NCBI GenBank assembly: GCA_027019085.1
Contig: JALUXG010000039.1
Span: 113,237 to 177,236 of the forward strand
Source of the DNA: Rhodanobacteraceae bacterium
GTDB taxonomy: Bacteria > Pseudomonadota > Gammaproteobacteria > Xanthomonadales > Rhodanobacteraceae
Length of the DNA stretch: 64,000 bases
Reading direction: 5' to 3'
Below the pieces are notes generated by a model, which saw nothing but the letters and a program-made list of their open reading frames with translations, had not been told where the DNA came from and made no database searches. Shown here in pieces: positions 49,555-58,823 of this stretch (position 1 is its first letter; every line of letters starts with the position of its first letter). The translations under genes were made by a program, and so were the position numbers.

Positions 49555-50745
49555 CTACACCAGCCCGAGGTCGCGCAGGGGCGAGCCGGGGAAAACCGTC
49601 CCGATCTGTTTGCCGGACAGGCCCCACAGACGCGTGAACACGCCGCCCAGTATCTCGCGGTCGTTGTTGAGCACCTGGTAGTCGCGATCCTGCAGCAGGT
49701 TGGCACGGGTGACGTCGAGCTGCTCGCCGGCAATGCGCCCGCCGCGCACCGCGCCGCCGAGGAAGCTGTAGACCGTGCCGTGGCCGTGGTCGGTCCCGCC
49801 GTTGCCGTTCTGGCGGAAAGTGCGCCCGAATTCGGAGACCACCGTCACCACGGTGCGGTTCCAGTCGCTGCCCATGGCTTCGGCAAAGGCGGACAGCCCT
49901 TCGGCGAGGTAGGCCAGCCGCCTGGCCAGCGGCCCGTCCATGCCGCCCTGGTTGACGTGGGTGTCCCAGCCGCCGACGTCGACAAAACCGAGCCGGAAGC
50001 GGTCACGCATCAGGGTGGCGATGCGCCGGGTCTGGCCGGCGAAACCGTTGGGGTTGATGGCGCCGCGCCCGGCACGCTGCATTTCCTGCTGGATGTCGCT
50101 GGCCGCCTGGCGGCGCAGGTCGAGGCCTTCGCGCACGCTGTCGGCCATCGGGGTGTCGGCATACATGCGTTCCAGCGCCGAGGCCTGGCGCGGGCCGAAC
50201 CCGGCACGCAGGCCCCGGGTCAGGGCCAGGTTGGGAATGTCCCCGCCACCTTCGAAACTCAACGGCAGCGAGCGGGTGAAGGCGATGGAACGACCGCGAT
50301 CGTCGAGTACGCTGGCCAGTCGCGCCATGAAACCCGAACGCCGGCTGTGCCCGGCATCGGGTCCGAGGCCGCGCTCGATATGGTCCTGGGTCTCGAAGTG
50401 ACTGCGCGACAGGTCACTGGTGCCGGCAAAGGGCACGAAGGCCAGTTGCCCGGCGGCATACAAGGGTGCGTAGTGCGCGCGCAGTGACGGTGCCAGTGCC
50501 CAGCGGTCATCCAGGCACAGGCTGGTGCTGGCGCTGCCGTCCGGTCGCGGCAGGGCCAGGGTGGATCGTGCCTCGTAGTAGAAATCGCTGGACCAGGGCA
50601 CCAGCAGGTGGTTGCAGTCGAAACCGCCGCGCAGGAACACCAGCAGGAAATACGGCGAGCCGGGCGGCGCGGCGTACAGACGGGTGCTGAGCGTGGCGAG
50701 GGCCGGCAGCGCGGCCAGGCCTTTGAGGAAGGTGCGACGTTGCAT
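49555..50745 (-). CDS. DUF1501 family Tat-exported protein
   Basis: 396 residues. The N-terminus is a twin-arginine signal (MQRRTFLKGLAALPALATLS). DUF1501 features, related to the sulfatase/alkaline-phosphatase fold, are LLVFLRGGFDCNHLLVPW, GRTFRQNGNGGTDHGHGT and VYSFLGGAVRGGRIAGE. These proteins nearly always occur with a DUF1800 partner, as here, 12 bases downstream of it. They are thought to be secreted; the biochemical role is unknown. ATG 50745 starts the signal directly. It is convergent with the DUF1700 gene (6-base gap). Confidence 0.92.
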   Translation of the reverse strand: MQRRTFLKGLAALPALATLSTRLYAAPPGSPYFLLVFLRGGFDCNHLLVPWSSDFYYEARSTLALPRPDGSASTSLCLDDRWALAPSLRAHYAPLYAAGQLAFVPFAGTSDLSRSHFETQDHIERGLGPDAGHSRRSGFMARLASVLDDRGRSIAFTRSLPLSFEGGGDIPNLALTRGLRAGFGPRQASALERMYADTPMADSVREGLDLRRQAASDIQQEMQRAGRGAINPNGFAGQTRRIATLMRDRFRLGFVDVGGWDTHVNQGGMDGPLARRLAYLAEGLSAFAEAMGSDWNRTVVTVVSEFGRTFRQNGNGGTDHGHGTVYSFLGGAVRGGRIAGEQLDVTRANLLQDRDYQVLNNDREILGGVFTRLWGLSGKQIGTVFPGSPLRDLGLV

Positions 50746-50757
50746 GGGGATGTCCTC

Positions 50758-52284
50758 TCAACGCTGATTGAAGTCGGGGGAGGCCAGGAGATAGCCATTC
50801 CAGGCACGCGGGTCGCGGGTGTCCGCGAGTACGGTCCGGGTGCCGTTGGAAAGGTACGGTGCCATCGCCTGTCGGTAGAGCGTGCTGTCGGCGATGTCCG
50901 GCACGGTGGCCGCGCGGCGCTGCTGCACATCGGCCTTCAGCGGCAGCACGGCCAGGCCGGCGCCGATCATGCGTGCGATCTGGAAGCGCTGGGTGAGCTG
51001 GCCGGAGCTGCGCCAGTCGCTGCCGTTCAATGACCAGCCATCGGGTGTGATGCGGCCGTACAGCGGCTCGCCCATCGCGCGCAGCGCACGGACCAGGCGC
51101 TGCACATCGGGCACCGGCCGCCCGTCGTAAGCCAGGCGCATGGCCGAGACCGTGAATTGCATCGGATCCTTGAACTTCGCGCCGCTGGTGGTCAGCTCCG
51201 GCGAGGTGAACAGCGTGTGCAACACGGCGGCGATGTCGCCGTCGGTGCGCTGGAAGGTGGCCGCCATGCGTTCGACCAGTGCCTCGGGCGGATGATCGCT
51301 GACGAAATAGCGTGCGATCTCGCCGGAAACGAAGCGCGCGCAGGCCGGCTGCCGGGTCAGCCAGTCGACCGCCTGCTCGATCTGCGCGAAGCCGCGCGCG
51401 TCGATGCGCTTGCCCAGCAGCAGCTGCGGGTCGTCATCGTGTCGGCGCGGATTGAAGAAGAATGCGCCCTGGTGCACGAAACCGGGCAAGCGGCCGGCGA
51501 AGCGCACCCGCCGGTTGGGCGGTGCGATGCCGGCACCACTGAGAATGTGCATCAGGGCCTGCACGTCCTGCTGGGTGTAGCCGGCCTTGACCCCCAGTAC
51601 GTGCAGCTCCATCAGCTCGCGCGCGTAGTTCTCGTTGTTCTTGCCGCGCACGTTGCGCACGTTGTCCAGGTAGAGCAGCATCGCCGGACTCTTCAGCGTG
51701 GCCATGACCAGGTCGCGGAAATGGCCCAGCGCATGCGGGCGGATGACATGGTCGATGTAGTCCGGGATGTACCAGGCCACCACGGACTTGCGCGCGAACA
51801 CGCTGAAATGGTTGGACCAGAACCACACCATCTGTTCCCGCAGCTGGTTGGGGTCGTAGATCGCGCGCAGGAGCTGCGCCTGCGCGGCGCGATCGGCCAT
51901 CGCCATGCCGCGCTGGCGCAGCTCTTTGCGCAGGGCGCGTTTCTGTTCGGAGTTCGTGGTGTCGCGAATCTGGCGCCGCGCGCTCATCAGTTCCCCGGTA
52001 ATCTGTGCCGCCGTGCCGTCTTCTGCATCCAGCGCCGCTATCTGCGCCTGCACGGAGTCCGGCAAGGGGCCGGCGCTGGCCGTCAGTTGCTGCTGCAGAA
52101 AGTGCCTGCGTCCGAGTTCGTCCAGACGCTGCAGGGAAGATGTGGTGGCGCCGAAGGTGACGCGATCCAGCCAGGCCACGGTATCCGGGCGTGGCGCAGC
52201 GGCCTGCGCCGAGGCACATCCGGCGGACACGATCAGAGCGAATGCGATAAGGCAACGGTTGCGGAGTTCGGTCGGACCGCGCAT
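50758..52284 (-). CDS. DUF1800 family exported protein
   Basis: 508 residues. N-terminal signal (MRGPTELRNRCLIAFALIVS) with a lipobox-like SAGC, so possibly a lipoprotein. DUF1800 blocks: AWLDRVTFGATTSSLQRLDE, LREQMVWFWSNHFSVFARK, NNENYARELMELHVLGVKAG, YTQQDVQALMHILSG. It is the upstream partner of the DUF1501 gene (12-base gap) in an obvious two-gene operon. The function is not established. ATG 52284 is preferred; a start 24 bases upstream is in frame but would bury the signal. Confidence 0.92.
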   Translation of the reverse strand: MRGPTELRNRCLIAFALIVSAGCASAQAAAPRPDTVAWLDRVTFGATTSSLQRLDELGRRHFLQQQLTASAGPLPDSVQAQIAALDAEDGTAAQITGELMSARRQIRDTTNSEQKRALRKELRQRGMAMADRAAQAQLLRAIYDPNQLREQMVWFWSNHFSVFARKSVVAWYIPDYIDHVIRPHALGHFRDLVMATLKSPAMLLYLDNVRNVRGKNNENYARELMELHVLGVKAGYTQQDVQALMHILSGAGIAPPNRRVRFAGRLPGFVHQGAFFFNPRRHDDDPQLLLGKRIDARGFAQIEQAVDWLTRQPACARFVSGEIARYFVSDHPPEALVERMAATFQRTDGDIAAVLHTLFTSPELTTSGAKFKDPMQFTVSAMRLAYDGRPVPDVQRLVRALRAMGEPLYGRITPDGWSLNGSDWRSSGQLTQRFQIARMIGAGLAVLPLKADVQQRRAATVPDIADSTLYRQAMAPYLSNGTRTVLADTRDPRAWNGYLLASPDFNQR

Positions 52285-52415
52285 CGGGCAGCTTCCGGGT
52301 GAGGACACGTTCTCAGGAAACGCACCGGATGCGTCGCGGTTGACCGCCAGCCGGCCGGCGTCGGCAGGGTGTTTTCCGGTAGGCTTGCCGGTTTCCCGCG
52401 AAAGAAGCGCCCGCC

Positions 52416-53015
52416 ATGGCCGACAAACGCTACGACCGCGCCTATTATGACAAGTGGTATCGCGACCCCGACCATGTGGCGGTGACGCCCGCCGTGCTCG
52501 CGCGCAAGGTGGCCTTGGCGGTGGCGCAGGCCGAGTTCTATCTGGCCCGCCCGTTGCGCAACGTGCTCGACGTGGGCTGTGGCGAGGCCCCGTGGCGCGC
52601 CGTGCTGCGACGTCTGCGCCCCAGCATCGACTACCGCGGTCTGGATCCGAGCCCCTATGTGGTCGAGCGCTACGGTCGCAGCCGTCGCATCGGTCTGGCG
52701 CGTTTCGGGCAACTGGCGCAGTTGCGATTCGAGGAGCCGTTCGACCTGATCGTGTGCGCCGACGTGCTGCACTACATTCCGGCTGCGGAAGTACGCGAAG
52801 GGCTGTCCGGATTCGCCGAACTGCTGCGCGGCATGGCCTTCATTGAGGTCTATGCGCGGGGCGACGCCATCGTCGGCGATCGCGGGAATTTCCTGTCCCG
52901 CAGCGCCTCCTGGTACCGGCGCGTGTTCGCCGAAGCCGGGCTCACGGCCTGCGGTTCGCATGGTTACCTGGGGGCGGAACTCGCCGCAGCGGCCACGTCA
53001 CTCGAGCGCCTGTGA
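52416..53015 (+). CDS. Class I SAM-dependent methyltransferase
   Basis: 199 residues. The Rossmann-like core has motif I VLDVGCGEAPW (50-60), motif II YRGLDPSPYV and motif IV FDLIVCADVLHYIP, and a helical N-terminus DRAYYDKWYRDP. The substrate is unknown; the type resembles small-molecule methyltransferases. It is divergent from the DUF1800 operon (131-base gap) and convergent with the MAPEG gene. No signal peptide. Confidence 0.9.
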   Translation: MADKRYDRAYYDKWYRDPDHVAVTPAVLARKVALAVAQAEFYLARPLRNVLDVGCGEAPWRAVLRRLRPSIDYRGLDPSPYVVERYGRSRRIGLARFGQLAQLRFEEPFDLIVCADVLHYIPAAEVREGLSGFAELLRGMAFIEVYARGDAIVGDRGNFLSRSASWYRRVFAEAGLTACGSHGYLGAELAAAATSLERL

Positions 53016-53049
53016 AGCACTGTTCCGGGCAGCTACATGCGTTGCAGTT

Positions 53050-53451
53050 TCAGGCCGCGTGCAGCATGGCCTGCAGGACCCCGATCAGCCCCCAGCCGAG
53101 CAGGATCGCCATGCACAGGGTGCCCAGGGCAAAAGGTGCGCCGCGCTTGGTTGCATTGCGCAGGTAGGCCAGCGCGTACCAGGTACGCGCCAATACCCAC
53201 AGCAGCCCGATCAGTCCGGCAAACCAGGGGGTTCCGCCGTACTCGCTCGCCAGCCACAGCGAGGGCAGGAACATCACCGTCGCCTCCAGGGTGTTCATCT
53301 GCGCACGGAATGCCCGTTCGAATTCCGGGTGGCCTTCCACGGCCGGCGCCTTGATGCCGTGCCGGCCGCGGGCCGCGCCGACCTTGATTGCAGTGAACAG
53401 CAGCAGCAGGACGGTCAGGGCGACGTCGAGGGCAGGGAGGTGTTCAAACAT
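53050..53451 (-). CDS. MAPEG-family membrane protein
   Basis: 133 residues, four membrane helices. MAPEG signatures are VEGHPEFERAFRAQMNTLEA, FLPSLWLASEYGG and WVLARTWYALAYLRN. The family includes glutathione transferases and related membrane enzymes in eicosanoid and glutathione metabolism; bacterial members mostly lack an assigned substrate. The gene precedes the amino-acid permease's 3' end by 57 bases and may be cotranscribed with it. Confidence 0.9.
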   Translation of the reverse strand: MFEHLPALDVALTVLLLLFTAIKVGAARGRHGIKAPAVEGHPEFERAFRAQMNTLEATVMFLPSLWLASEYGGTPWFAGLIGLLWVLARTWYALAYLRNATKRGAPFALGTLCMAILLGWGLIGVLQAMLHAA

Positions 53452-53508
53452 GGTGCAGTACCTTGCAGGACGGTTCGAGGGCCGGGCAGGGGGTTGACGA
53501 CGGTGCTG

Positions 53509-55221
53509 TCAGGGTCCGGGTTCATGCATCGCGGGCCGGTCGGGTACCGGTTCGCGCAGGTGATCATGCACGCGACCGGGCGGAAGGCGCAATGCCGTGG
53601 CCATCGCCATCACCAGCAGCGAGAACACGGCGATGACCGCGATCGCCCAGCCGTAGCCGATCTGCCCGGTGTTGCCGGCGTGCCTGGACAGCGCCGGGTA
53701 CTCGCCCAGCCAGCTGATCACGGTCAGGCCGGCCAGCCACACCAGGACCCAGCTGCCGGAGCGCAACTCGAGGTTCGGCGTGTGCCGGTGGCGGATGCCT
53801 TCATGCAGGGCCAGCACGACATAGCCGATCAGCACCGCGAGCATGAGTTTCCACACGATATCCCATCCCGACCAGTACACGATCAGGTTGGAGGAAAGGA
53901 ATCCCAGGTAGGCGAAAACCTTCACCGCGGGCAGGCGGAAGGGACGCTTGTGGTCCGGCAACTGGCGGCGCAGGGCCAGCAGGGCCAGCGGACCGGATCC
54001 GAAGGAAAGCACTGTCGCCGAGGTGACGAATCCGACCAGCTTCTGCCATCCGGGGAAAGGAAGCAGGAACACGATGCCGGCCATGAAGGTGACGATCACG
54101 CTGACCCAGGGCACGCCGCGGCGGTTGACCCGCGCCAGGGCGGCCGGGGCATTGCCGTTGCGCCCCATGGCGTAGGAGATGCGCGCCGTCACCGTGGTGT
54201 AGATCAGTCCGGTATCGGCCGGGGAGACAAAGGCGTCGATGTAGAGCAGTACCGCCAGCCACACCAGTCCGAGGTTGAGCGACAGCGCGGCCAGCGGTCC
54301 GTAGGTGGCCGCGATGTGATCCAGTCCGCCCGTGAAGCTGGTGCCGATGTGGGCCCAGCCGTGGCCGAGCGCTTCCTTCGGCAGGGCGCCGATGAAGGCC
54401 ACCTGCAGGGCGACGTAGATCACGCCGGTGATCAGCACCGAGCCGATCACGGCAATAGGCACATTGCGCTGCGGGTTGCGGGTTTCCCCGGCCAGTTCCA
54501 CGCCCTGGCGGAAACCGAGATAGGAAAAGACGATGCCCGCGGTGGCGATCGACGCGAACACGCCGCTCCAGCCGAACGGCATGAAGCCTCCCGCATCGCT
54601 GTGGTCGCTGATCCCGCCGTTGAAGTTGGCGCCTTCGAAGGCGGTGAACAGGAAGGCCGCGATCACCCCCAGGATGATCACCAGCTTCCACCACACCAGC
54701 ACGTTGTTCAGGCGCGCGAACCAGCGGATGCCGATCACGTTGACCAGGCTGAACAGGGCCAGCATGCCGACCGCGACCGCAAAGCCGGGCCCGGTCAGCA
54801 CCGGGACGCCGTCCTCCAGTCGCTCCAGCCAGGGCAGGTAGTTGGTTGAATACTGCAGGGCCGCCAGCACCTCGATCGAAGTGGTCGAGGCGACCGCCAG
54901 CCAGGTGATCCAGCCCAGGGTGTAGCTGGCAAACGAGCCGAAGGCGAAATGCGGGAAGCGCACCACCCCGCCGGAGACCGGGAACATGGTACCCAGTTCG
55001 GCATAACACAGGGCCAGGAAGGCGATCATGATCCCGCCCAGCGCCCAGGCCAGAATTGAGGCGGGGCCGGCAATCTCGGCGGCATTCAGCGCGCCGAACA
55101 GCCAGCCCGAGCCGATGATCGAGCCGACGGCCGTGAACAGCAGGCCGACGATGCCGATATGGCGATTGAGGCGCTTGTCGTCGGCGTCGCCGGCATGGTT
55201 CGGGGCTTGTGTATGCGGCAT
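53509..55221 (-). CDS. APC-family amino-acid permease
   Basis: 570 residues with about 12-14 helices. The APC start GIVGLLFTAVGSIIGSGWLF includes the substrate-binding GSIIGSGW loop, and ELGTMFPVSGGVVRFPHFAF is typical. The mid-protein FSYLGFRQGVELAGETRNPQ is shared with amino-acid/polyamine antiporters. ATG 55221 follows GGGAGGA and gives MPHTQAPNHA; the frame upstream is open without homology. The substrate is unknown. Confidence 0.92.
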   Translation of the reverse strand: MPHTQAPNHAGDADDKRLNRHIGIVGLLFTAVGSIIGSGWLFGALNAAEIAGPASILAWALGGIMIAFLALCYAELGTMFPVSGGVVRFPHFAFGSFASYTLGWITWLAVASTTSIEVLAALQYSTNYLPWLERLEDGVPVLTGPGFAVAVGMLALFSLVNVIGIRWFARLNNVLVWWKLVIILGVIAAFLFTAFEGANFNGGISDHSDAGGFMPFGWSGVFASIATAGIVFSYLGFRQGVELAGETRNPQRNVPIAVIGSVLITGVIYVALQVAFIGALPKEALGHGWAHIGTSFTGGLDHIAATYGPLAALSLNLGLVWLAVLLYIDAFVSPADTGLIYTTVTARISYAMGRNGNAPAALARVNRRGVPWVSVIVTFMAGIVFLLPFPGWQKLVGFVTSATVLSFGSGPLALLALRRQLPDHKRPFRLPAVKVFAYLGFLSSNLIVYWSGWDIVWKLMLAVLIGYVVLALHEGIRHRHTPNLELRSGSWVLVWLAGLTVISWLGEYPALSRHAGNTGQIGYGWAIAVIAVFSLLVMAMATALRLPPGRVHDHLREPVPDRPAMHEPGP

Positions 55222-55384
55222 GGGGTCCTCCCGTATTCGTGCATGAACCGGTGTCCAGCGGATCGACCGAATGTGCATGCGCAAACGGAAACCCTGCAAG
55301 GCACAGCGCCTTTGATCATGGCCGGTCGCCGGTCGATGCACAAATCGCAGGGATCCACGCGTTGCCCGTCACGCGGGCGGGCGC

Positions 55385-55942
55385 TCAGTCCAGAACGCGG
55401 CGGGCGTAGGCGAAGTGGCTGCGCCAGTAGGGGTTGTCCAGGTTGTCCAGGCGCACCGTGCCGCCGCTGTTTGGGGCATGCACGAACCGTCCCTTGCCGA
55501 CATAGATCGCCACGTGGCTGATGCGGCGTCCCTCGGTACGGAAAAACAGAAGGTCGCCGCTGGCCAGCGCGTCGATGCTGCGGATCTTCGGTGCGTCCAC
55601 GCGCGACATCGCGCGTGAGGTGCGTGGCAGGTCCACGCCGGCGGAGGTGCGAAAGACATAGTCGACCAGTCCGCTGCAGTCAAAGCCGCTGTCGGGCGTG
55701 TTGCCGCCCCAGCGGTACGGGGTGCCGACCAGGCCGATGGCATGGAACAGCACGTCTTCGGATGCACGTTGCGGTGGTGCCTGGGTCGGCGCGGCAGGCA
55801 TGGGCGCGCTGCGTTGTGGTGGAGCGGTGGCACAGGCGGCCAGTACCAGCAGGGCCAGCAGGGTCACAACGCGCAGGCCTGCACCCGTGACACGTTGGGT
55901 CAGCGGTGGGTGGCTTGGGTTGCGGATGGCCGAGTCGCGCAT
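55385..55942 (-). CDS. NlpC/P60-family lipoprotein peptidase
   Basis: 185 residues. A lipoprotein signal ends in lipobox LAAC (C37), followed by a Pro/Ala/Gln linker. The NlpC/P60 cysteine-peptidase domain has C89 (GFDCSGLVDYVF), H143 (ISHVAIYVG) and H155 (FVHAPNSGG). It likely cuts peptide cross-links in peptidoglycan at the outer membrane (Spr/NlpC type). The upstream 91 bases are AT-rich and probably carry its promoter. It precedes the permease's 5' end by 163 bases on the same strand. Confidence 0.93.
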   Translation of the reverse strand: MRDSAIRNPSHPPLTQRVTGAGLRVVTLLALLVLAACATAPPQRSAPMPAAPTQAPPQRASEDVLFHAIGLVGTPYRWGGNTPDSGFDCSGLVDYVFRTSAGVDLPRTSRAMSRVDAPKIRSIDALASGDLLFFRTEGRRISHVAIYVGKGRFVHAPNSGGTVRLDNLDNPYWRSHFAYARRVLD

Positions 55943-56033
55943 GGAAAATCCGGTTGGGGCGACTTCGAGCTTATCAAATCAATGTGTTACAGGAAAGTTT
56001 TCATGCTGGATCGAAAATCGTGCTGGTGCAGGT

Positions 56034-56345
56034 TCAGGCCTGCCCCACCAGCGTCAGTTTGGGACGCTGAGTGACACTTTGCGTCACCGGAGCTGTTGCG
56101 GCACTGCGTGCGGCGCGTGCTTCATGGTGCATGTCACTCTCGAACCGGGCCGCGCGTTCGCGGGCGGCATCCGCGACTTCGGACGACATCGAGCCCTGGT
56201 CCAGCAATTGCTGCAGGATGCTGCGTTGCGCCGCATCGAAGCGCGGGTCCTGGTTGGCTTCGTCGAGCACAGTGGCCAGTACACCAAGCCAGCCGCTGCC
56301 GGGGGCGCGCAGGGAGAGCAGGATTTCGGAAGATGTCAGTGCCAT
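56034..56345 (-). CDS. Small helical protein, function unknown
   Basis: 103 residues from ATG 56345. The sequence is mostly alpha-helical and polar (SSEILLSLRAPGSGWLGVLA, AAQRSILQQLLDQGSMSSEV), ending in RPKLTLVGQA. No signal peptide, membrane helix or known motif. Codon use looks like the neighbours. The frame is open upstream, but the residues there are improbable. The 91 bases downstream to the NlpC start are AT-rich. I do not recognise a family. Confidence 0.55.
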   Translation of the reverse strand: MALTSSEILLSLRAPGSGWLGVLATVLDEANQDPRFDAAQRSILQQLLDQGSMSSEVADAARERAARFESDMHHEARAARSAATAPVTQSVTQRPKLTLVGQA

Positions 56346-56550
56346 GGGATCGCTCCGCTTCGTTTGCACGGGTGTTCCTGCAGGAACGATGCCAAGCGAT
56401 GGATGCCTGGCCACGATGGACGAAATTTGCCGGAATCGTGCATATGCCTGGCGCTGGCGACCGGGTGCCGCTGCGCATGGGTATGATGCGCGCATGGGAG
56501 CGCGGGGCCGGAAGATCACGGGTGAAGCTGCGGACACGGCCGATGCGCCG

Positions 56551-57288
56551 ATGTTCGAGCTGCTCGGTGTGCGCAAGCATTACGGTGACAGCATCGCCGT
56601 GGACGGCATATCGCTGGCCTTCGCACGCGGTGTCGTCACCGCGCTGATCGGCAGCAGCGGCAGTGGCAAGTCCACGCTGTTGCGCCTGCTCACCGGCCTG
56701 CTCCGTCCGGATGCCGGCGAGGTGCGTTTCGACGGCTGCTCGCTGGATGCGGCCACTCTCCGGCAGGCCAGGCAACGCATGGGCTACGTGATCCAGGAAG
56801 GGGGGCTGTTTCCGCATCGCACGGTGCTGGGCAACCTGTCGCTGCTGCCGGTGCACCTGGGATGGTCCGGAGCGCGTGTGCTTGAGCGTGCGCGGGAACT
56901 GGCCGTGCGGGTGCAACTGCCCGAGGCGCTGTTGCAGCGTTACCCGTCCGAACTGTCCGGGGGACAGCGCCAGCGCGTGGCCCTGATGCGCGCGCTGATG
57001 CTCGATCCTCCCGTGCTGCTGCTGGACGAGCCGCTGGGTGCGCTCGACCCGATCGTGCGCAGCGAATTGCAGGAACAACTCGCCGACATGTTTGCCGAGC
57101 TGGACAAGACCGTGCTGCTGGTGACGCATGACGTGGCCGAGGCGGCCTGGCTGGCCTCGCGCCTGGTGCTGCTGCGCGACGGACGGGTGGAACAGGACGG
57201 CAGTTTCGCGCAGCTTCGCCAGAGTCCGGCCAGCACCCACGTACGCCGTTTCCTGGCCAGTGCACGCAGCTTGCCGGAGGCGCCGTGA
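56551..57288 (+). CDS. ABC importer ATPase, glycine-betaine/choline (OpuC/OsmV) type
   Basis: 245 residues. Walker A GSSGSGKS (34-41), Q-loop VIQEGGLFPHRTV, signature LSGGQ (135-139), Walker B VLLLDEPLGALDP and the switch histidine in VTHD. It lacks the two CBS domains found on OpuCA/ProV-type ATPases. ATG 56551 gives the natural start MFELLGVRKHYG; an upstream in-frame ATG at 56494 would add 19 residues. The stop overlaps the next start in TGATG, so ATPase and binding-protein/permease are made together. Confidence 0.93.
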   Translation: MFELLGVRKHYGDSIAVDGISLAFARGVVTALIGSSGSGKSTLLRLLTGLLRPDAGEVRFDGCSLDAATLRQARQRMGYVIQEGGLFPHRTVLGNLSLLPVHLGWSGARVLERARELAVRVQLPEALLQRYPSELSGGQRQRVALMRALMLDPPVLLLDEPLGALDPIVRSELQEQLADMFAELDKTVLLVTHDVAEAAWLASRLVLLRDGRVEQDGSFAQLRQSPASTHVRRFLASARSLPEAP

Positions 57289-58778
57289 TGCGCCTTCTGT
57301 TGGCTCTGGTTCTTGGTCTGGCATGCATGGTCGCGGTCGCATATGCCGCCACCCCGCCGCCGGTGCGCATCGGCTCCAAGGCCTTCACCGAATCGGTGGT
57401 GCTGGGCGAGATCGCGCGCCTGGATCTGCATGAGCACGGTATCGATGCGGTACACCGGCGCAGCCTCGGCGGGACGCGCATCCTGTGGCGTGCCTTGCGT
57501 CATGGCGATATCGACGTCTATCCCGAATATACCGGCACCATCGTCCAGGAACTGCTGCCGGACACGCCGCGCGGCGCCAGCCTGGCGCAGTTGCGCGCGC
57601 GCCTCAAACCGCTGGGTATCGGCATGACTGCGCCCCTGGGTTTCGAGGACAGCTACGCTCTGGGCATGCGCACGCGCCTGGCGCAGAAGCTGGGCATAAG
57701 CACGATTTCCGATTTGCGTGCGCATCCGGATCTTGCCTTGGGCTTCTCCAACGAATTCATGGACCGCGAGGACGGATGGAAGCGCCTCAAGCGCGTGTAC
57801 CGGCTGCCGCAGACCGACGTGCGCGGCATGGACCATGCCCTGGCCTACCGCGCACTGGCCAGCGGCGCCATCGTGGTGACCGATCTCTACACCACCGATG
57901 CGGAGATTCCTTACTACCACCTGCGCGTGCTGCGCGACGACCGTCACGTGTTTCCGGCCTACCGCGCGGTGTACCTGTACCGGCTGGACCTTGCGCAACG
58001 CGACCCCGGCGCGCTCGCGGTGCTCGAACACCTGGCCGGACGTATCGACGTTGCCGCCATGCAGCGCATGAACGCCGCCGTGAAACTGGATCATGCCAGC
58101 GAGACGGCGGTGGCGGCGCGCTTCCTCGGCCTGCCGGCACCCGCCACGCGGGGTGGCCTGGTGCATCGATTGCTGCTGCGGTCCGGGCAGCATCTGATAC
58201 TGGTCGGCATCTCGCTGGGGCTGGCCATCGTGCTGGCCTTGCCGCTGGGGATCGTGGCCGCTCGCTGGCAGCGCCTGGGACATGCCGTGATGGCACTGAC
58301 CGGAGTCCTGCAGACCGTGCCGTCGCTGGCCATGTTCGTATTCATGATCCCGCTGTTCGGCATCGGTGCGGAACCGGCCATCGCGGCGCTGTTCTTCTAC
58401 AGTCTGTTGCCGATCGTGCGCAACACGCATGCCGGGTTGCGCGGCATCGATCCGGCCCTGCTCGAATCGGCGGCGGTGATGGGGCTGCCCGCGCACGTGC
58501 GCCTGCTGCAGGTGGAATTGCCGCTGGCGCGGCGTTCGATCCTCGCCGGCATCAAGACCGCGGCGGTCATCAATGTCGGTACCGCTACCCTGGGCGCGCT
58601 GATCGGCGCTGGCGGTTATGGTCAGCCGATCCTCACCGGCATCCGTCTTGACGATCTCGGGCTGATTCTCGAAGGCGCGATTCCCGCCGCCGTGCTGGCG
58701 CTGGTCGCGCAGGGCCTGTTCGAAGCACTGGAACGTGCATGGACGCCGCGTGGCCTGCGCCGGCGTACCGTGCATTGA
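57288..58778 (+). CDS. Fused substrate-binding protein and permease of a quaternary-amine ABC importer
   Basis: 496 residues. After a signal segment (MRLLLALVLGLACMVAVAYA) comes an OpuAC/OsmF-like binding domain (about 25-285: VRIGSKAFTESVVLGEIARL, YPEYTGTIVQELL). A permease domain of the ProW/OsmW type follows (about 290-485: VGISLGLAIVLALPLGIVAA, EAP-like loop LESAAVMGLPAHVRLLQVEL). The binding domain precedes the membrane domain, the reverse of the Gram-positive OpuABC order. Substrates are probably glycine betaine, choline or carnitine. A second start (GTG 57285) is 3 bases upstream. Confidence 0.9.
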   Translation: MRLLLALVLGLACMVAVAYAATPPPVRIGSKAFTESVVLGEIARLDLHEHGIDAVHRRSLGGTRILWRALRHGDIDVYPEYTGTIVQELLPDTPRGASLAQLRARLKPLGIGMTAPLGFEDSYALGMRTRLAQKLGISTISDLRAHPDLALGFSNEFMDREDGWKRLKRVYRLPQTDVRGMDHALAYRALASGAIVVTDLYTTDAEIPYYHLRVLRDDRHVFPAYRAVYLYRLDLAQRDPGALAVLEHLAGRIDVAAMQRMNAAVKLDHASETAVAARFLGLPAPATRGGLVHRLLLRSGQHLILVGISLGLAIVLALPLGIVAARWQRLGHAVMALTGVLQTVPSLAMFVFMIPLFGIGAEPAIAALFFYSLLPIVRNTHAGLRGIDPALLESAAVMGLPAHVRLLQVELPLARRSILAGIKTAAVINVGTATLGALIGAGGYGQPILTGIRLDDLGLILEGAIPAAVLALVAQGLFEALERAWTPRGLRRRTVH

Positions 58779-58823
58779 GACATGCATCGGGAATCTGGCC
58801 GCGGCCCATGATGTAATGCAAGC

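Noticed and set aside
52843..54849. 668-codon open frame on the plus strand
   Set aside because: Opposite the MAPEG and permease genes; the translation is Gln/Gly/His-rich noise without domains.
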